A stretch of DNA of 64,000 nt from Rubrimonas sp036735545 (GTDB lineage: Bacteria > Pseudomonadota > Alphaproteobacteria > Rhodobacterales > Rhodobacteraceae). The DNA is taken from positions 62,001 through 126,000 of the forward strand of contig DAINOD010000001.1 of NCBI GenBank assembly GCA_036735545.1, written 5' to 3'. Both the position numbers and the translations under genes were made by a program. Below the pieces are notes generated by a model. It was not told the origin of the DNA and did no database searches. It worked only from the letters and a program-made list of their open reading frames with translations. This document shows, one piece after another, positions 59,732 through 64,000 of the stretch (position 1 is the stretch's first letter; every line of letters begins with the position of its first letter).

Positions 59732-60493
59732 GTGGCGCGGCGTCCCGTCATCGGCGTCTCGGGCTCACACCTTCTGGCCGAGGGCACCTACCCGGTGCAG
59801 GCGTCGGGCATGCGCAATCTGCAGGCGGTGGCCGAGGTCGCAGGCGCCCTGCCGGTCATCGTGCCCGGGATGCCGGACGCCGCCGACATCGCGGAGTTGC
59901 TCGACGTCTGCGACGGCTTCCTGCTGACCGGCGGCCGGGCGAACGTGCACCCCTCCCATTACGGCGAGGAGGAGACCGAGAAGCACGGCACCTTCGACCA
60001 CGGCCGCGACCGCGTGGTGCTGCCGCTGATCGCGGCGGCGGTGGGGGCCGGGCTCCCGGTCTTCGGCGTCTGCCGCGGCATCCAGGAGATGAACGTCGCC
60101 TTCGGCGGCGCGCTGCACCCGGAGGTGCGCGAGCTGCCCGGCAAGATGAACCACCGGATGCCACCGGGCGAGAAGGACCCGGAGATCATCTTCCGCAAGC
60201 GCCACGCCGTGCGGTTGACGCCGGGCGGCCAGTTCCACCGGCTGCTGTGCTGCGAGGAGATCGTGACCAACTCGCTGCACGGTCAGGCCATCGTGCGCCC
60301 GGGCGAGCGCGTGGTGGTGGAGGGCGTCTGCGAGGACGACACCATCGAGGCGATCAGCATCGCGGACGCCGCGCGCTTCGCGCTGGGCGTGCAGTGGCAC
60401 GCGGAGTACGACGCCGAGGCCGACCCGGTGTCGCGCACGCTGTTCGAGGCCTTCGGCGCCGCCGCCCGCGACGCGGCGCGCCGCCGGCGCTGA
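59732..60493 (+). CDS. Gamma-glutamyl-gamma-aminobutyrate hydrolase family protein (PuuD-like)
   Basis: A 253-residue class I amidotransferase-fold enzyme (peptidase C26). Start GTG 59732. The nucleophile Cys114 is in VFGVCRGIQEMNVAFGG, and the catalytic His223-x-Glu is in LGVQWHAEYDAE. TGGRANVHPSHYG is the family oxyanion region. PuuD cleaves gamma-glutamyl-GABA in putrescine degradation; here no other puu gene is nearby, so the substrate may differ. Two nt after the ferredoxin stop. Confidence 0.9.
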   Translation: MARRPVIGVSGSHLLAEGTYPVQASGMRNLQAVAEVAGALPVIVPGMPDAADIAELLDVCDGFLLTGGRANVHPSHYGEEETEKHGTFDHGRDRVVLPLIAAAVGAGLPVFGVCRGIQEMNVAFGGALHPEVRELPGKMNHRMPPGEKDPEIIFRKRHAVRLTPGGQFHRLLCCEEIVTNSLHGQAIVRPGERVVVEGVCEDDTIEAISIADAARFALGVQWHAEYDAEADPVSRTLFEAFGAAARDAARRRR

Positions 60494-60496
60494 GGT

Positions 60497-60955
60497 TTGG
60501 GCGGCGTCCCCTTCGCCGAGCAGCCCGGGGCGCTGCTGGCGCGCGGGGTCTGCCGCTGGCTCATCGACGCCGGCGCGGCGCCCGTGACCGAGTTCTGTCC
60601 CGCGCCGGGCCTGCGGGTGGACGTGGCCGCGCTCATGCCCGACGGCGCGATCCTGGTGGTCGAGTGCAAGGCGTCGCTCGGAGACTTCCGCACCGACGCG
60701 AAATGGCCGCGCTATCTGGAATGGTGCGACGCCTTCGCCTTCGCCGTGACCCCGGACTTCCCCCTCGACGCGCTGCCGCCCGACCGCGGGCTCATCCTCG
60801 CCGACCCCTTCGGCGCGGAACGCCTGCGCGAGGGTGTTGCGGAGCGGCTGTCGCCCGCCCGGCGTCGGGCCTTGACCGGGCGCCTCGCCCGCACGGCGGC
60901 GCTGCGGCTGCGGGCGGCGCTGGACCCGGGCCTGCGGGCGCGCATCGACGGCTGA
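60497..60955 (+). CDS. mmcB: MmcB family DNA repair protein
   Basis: A 152-residue protein matching MmcB, a restriction-endonuclease-fold protein that supports translesion DNA repair after damage in Caulobacter. The nuclease-like core has Asp in LRVDVAALMPDG and Glu-x-Lys in LVVECKASLGDFRTDAKW, followed by PDFPLDALPPDRGLILAD. It starts at an uncommon TTG 60497, 3 nt after the amidohydrolase stop; no better start is in frame before the conserved part. A regulatory inverted repeat lies just past its end. Confidence 0.88.
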   Translation: MGGVPFAEQPGALLARGVCRWLIDAGAAPVTEFCPAPGLRVDVAALMPDGAILVVECKASLGDFRTDAKWPRYLEWCDAFAFAVTPDFPLDALPPDRGLILADPFGAERLREGVAERLSPARRRALTGRLARTAALRLRAALDPGLRARIDG

Positions 60956-60962
60956 TCGCGCG

Positions 60963-60981
60963 GCATGACAGCGAGTCATGC
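60963..60981. promoter_or_regulatory. Inverted repeat between mmcB and the methionine synthase genes
   Basis: GCATGAC (60963-60969) and GTCATGC (60975-60981) form a perfect 7-bp inverted repeat with 5-nt centre, 8 nt after the mmcB stop and 82-100 nt before the metH start. The stretch 60982-61011 after it is the only AT-rich part nearby. It could be an operator of the methionine genes or a weak mmcB terminator; no T-run follows. Confidence 0.4.
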
Positions 60982-61062
60982 AATTCGACCGATAAATCAT
61001 TTCTTGTCGCTTCCGGCCGGTGATAGGAGGCCCGCTGCCGAGCTATGCAGGAACACGCGCCC

Positions 61063-64000
<2,938 letters not shown>

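Noticed and set aside
60956..61062. SAM-II or SAH riboswitch before metH
   Set aside because: The conserved core sequences and pseudoknot pairing that I know for these classes are not present.

Overview
The window is one continuous, very GC-rich chromosomal segment of an alphaproteobacterium, most likely in or near the Rhodobacterales. The grounds are the split methionine synthase, the flgB-to-fliJ flagellar operon with an embedded lytic transglycosylase, the pcm-tolC-DUF2497 (PopZ-like) run, the DUF992, DUF484 and MmcB families, and class II DAHP synthase. The species cannot be named. I see no rRNA, tRNA, CRISPR array, transposase or prophage. Genes are dense, often overlap by 4 nt (ATGA/GTGA), and many start with GTG.

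Layout. 1-5.5 kb: the end of an SGNH esterase, thpR, then three overlapping genes (Ddl-like ATP-grasp ligase, MFS carrier with N-terminal periplasmic sensor-like regions, solute-binding protein) that look like one uncharacterised unit. 5.5-10.1 kb: pgi and a divergent CheB-CheR-PAS fusion. 10.1-18.1 kb: flagellar export and rod genes (flgB, flgC, fliE, fliQ, slt, flhA, fliR, flhB, fliJ-like on minus; fliI on plus). 18.1-21.4 kb: divergent katG/oxyR peroxide-defence pair. 21.4-27.6 kb: purL and purS-purQ, separated by two opposite-strand genes (a TPR protein and a DMT exporter). 27.7-30.5 kb: a secreted protein and a tandem pair of unknown, distantly similar proteins in a locally less GC-rich stretch. 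30.5-38.8 kb: GlxA-type regulator, class II DAHP synthase, hydrolase, serB, msrP, pcm-like gene, tolC, popZ-like gene, GNAT. 38.8-45.7 kb: acyl-CoA synthetase, DUF992, xerC, DUF484, fructose-6-phosphate aldolase, priA. 45.7-46.1 kb: a 417-nt gene-free stretch packed with perfect hairpins. 46.1-50.5 kb: Slt70-type transglycosylase, HAD, hydrolase and threonine dehydratase in one minus-strand run. 50.7-55.1 kb: dapA, smpB, GNAT, AhpD-like, OmpA-like, rpsD. 55.1-60.9 kb: copper-related secreted proteins, a scaffold gap, MFS and MATE transporters, ferredoxin, class I amidotransferase, mmcB. 61-64 kb: two-gene methionine synthase, cut by the window end.

Most of the window is housekeeping. The parts best worth a second look are the ATP-grasp/sensor-MFS/binding-protein operon (994-5532), the unknown tandem pair (28788-30447), the hairpin cluster (45672-45961), the ribosome-site hairpin before cheBR (7246-7277), and the rpsD leader. 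The 100-N gap at 56487-56586 is flanked by identical 55-nt copies and looks like an assembly artefact. All functional calls come from reading the translated sequence and recognising motifs; no database search was run.
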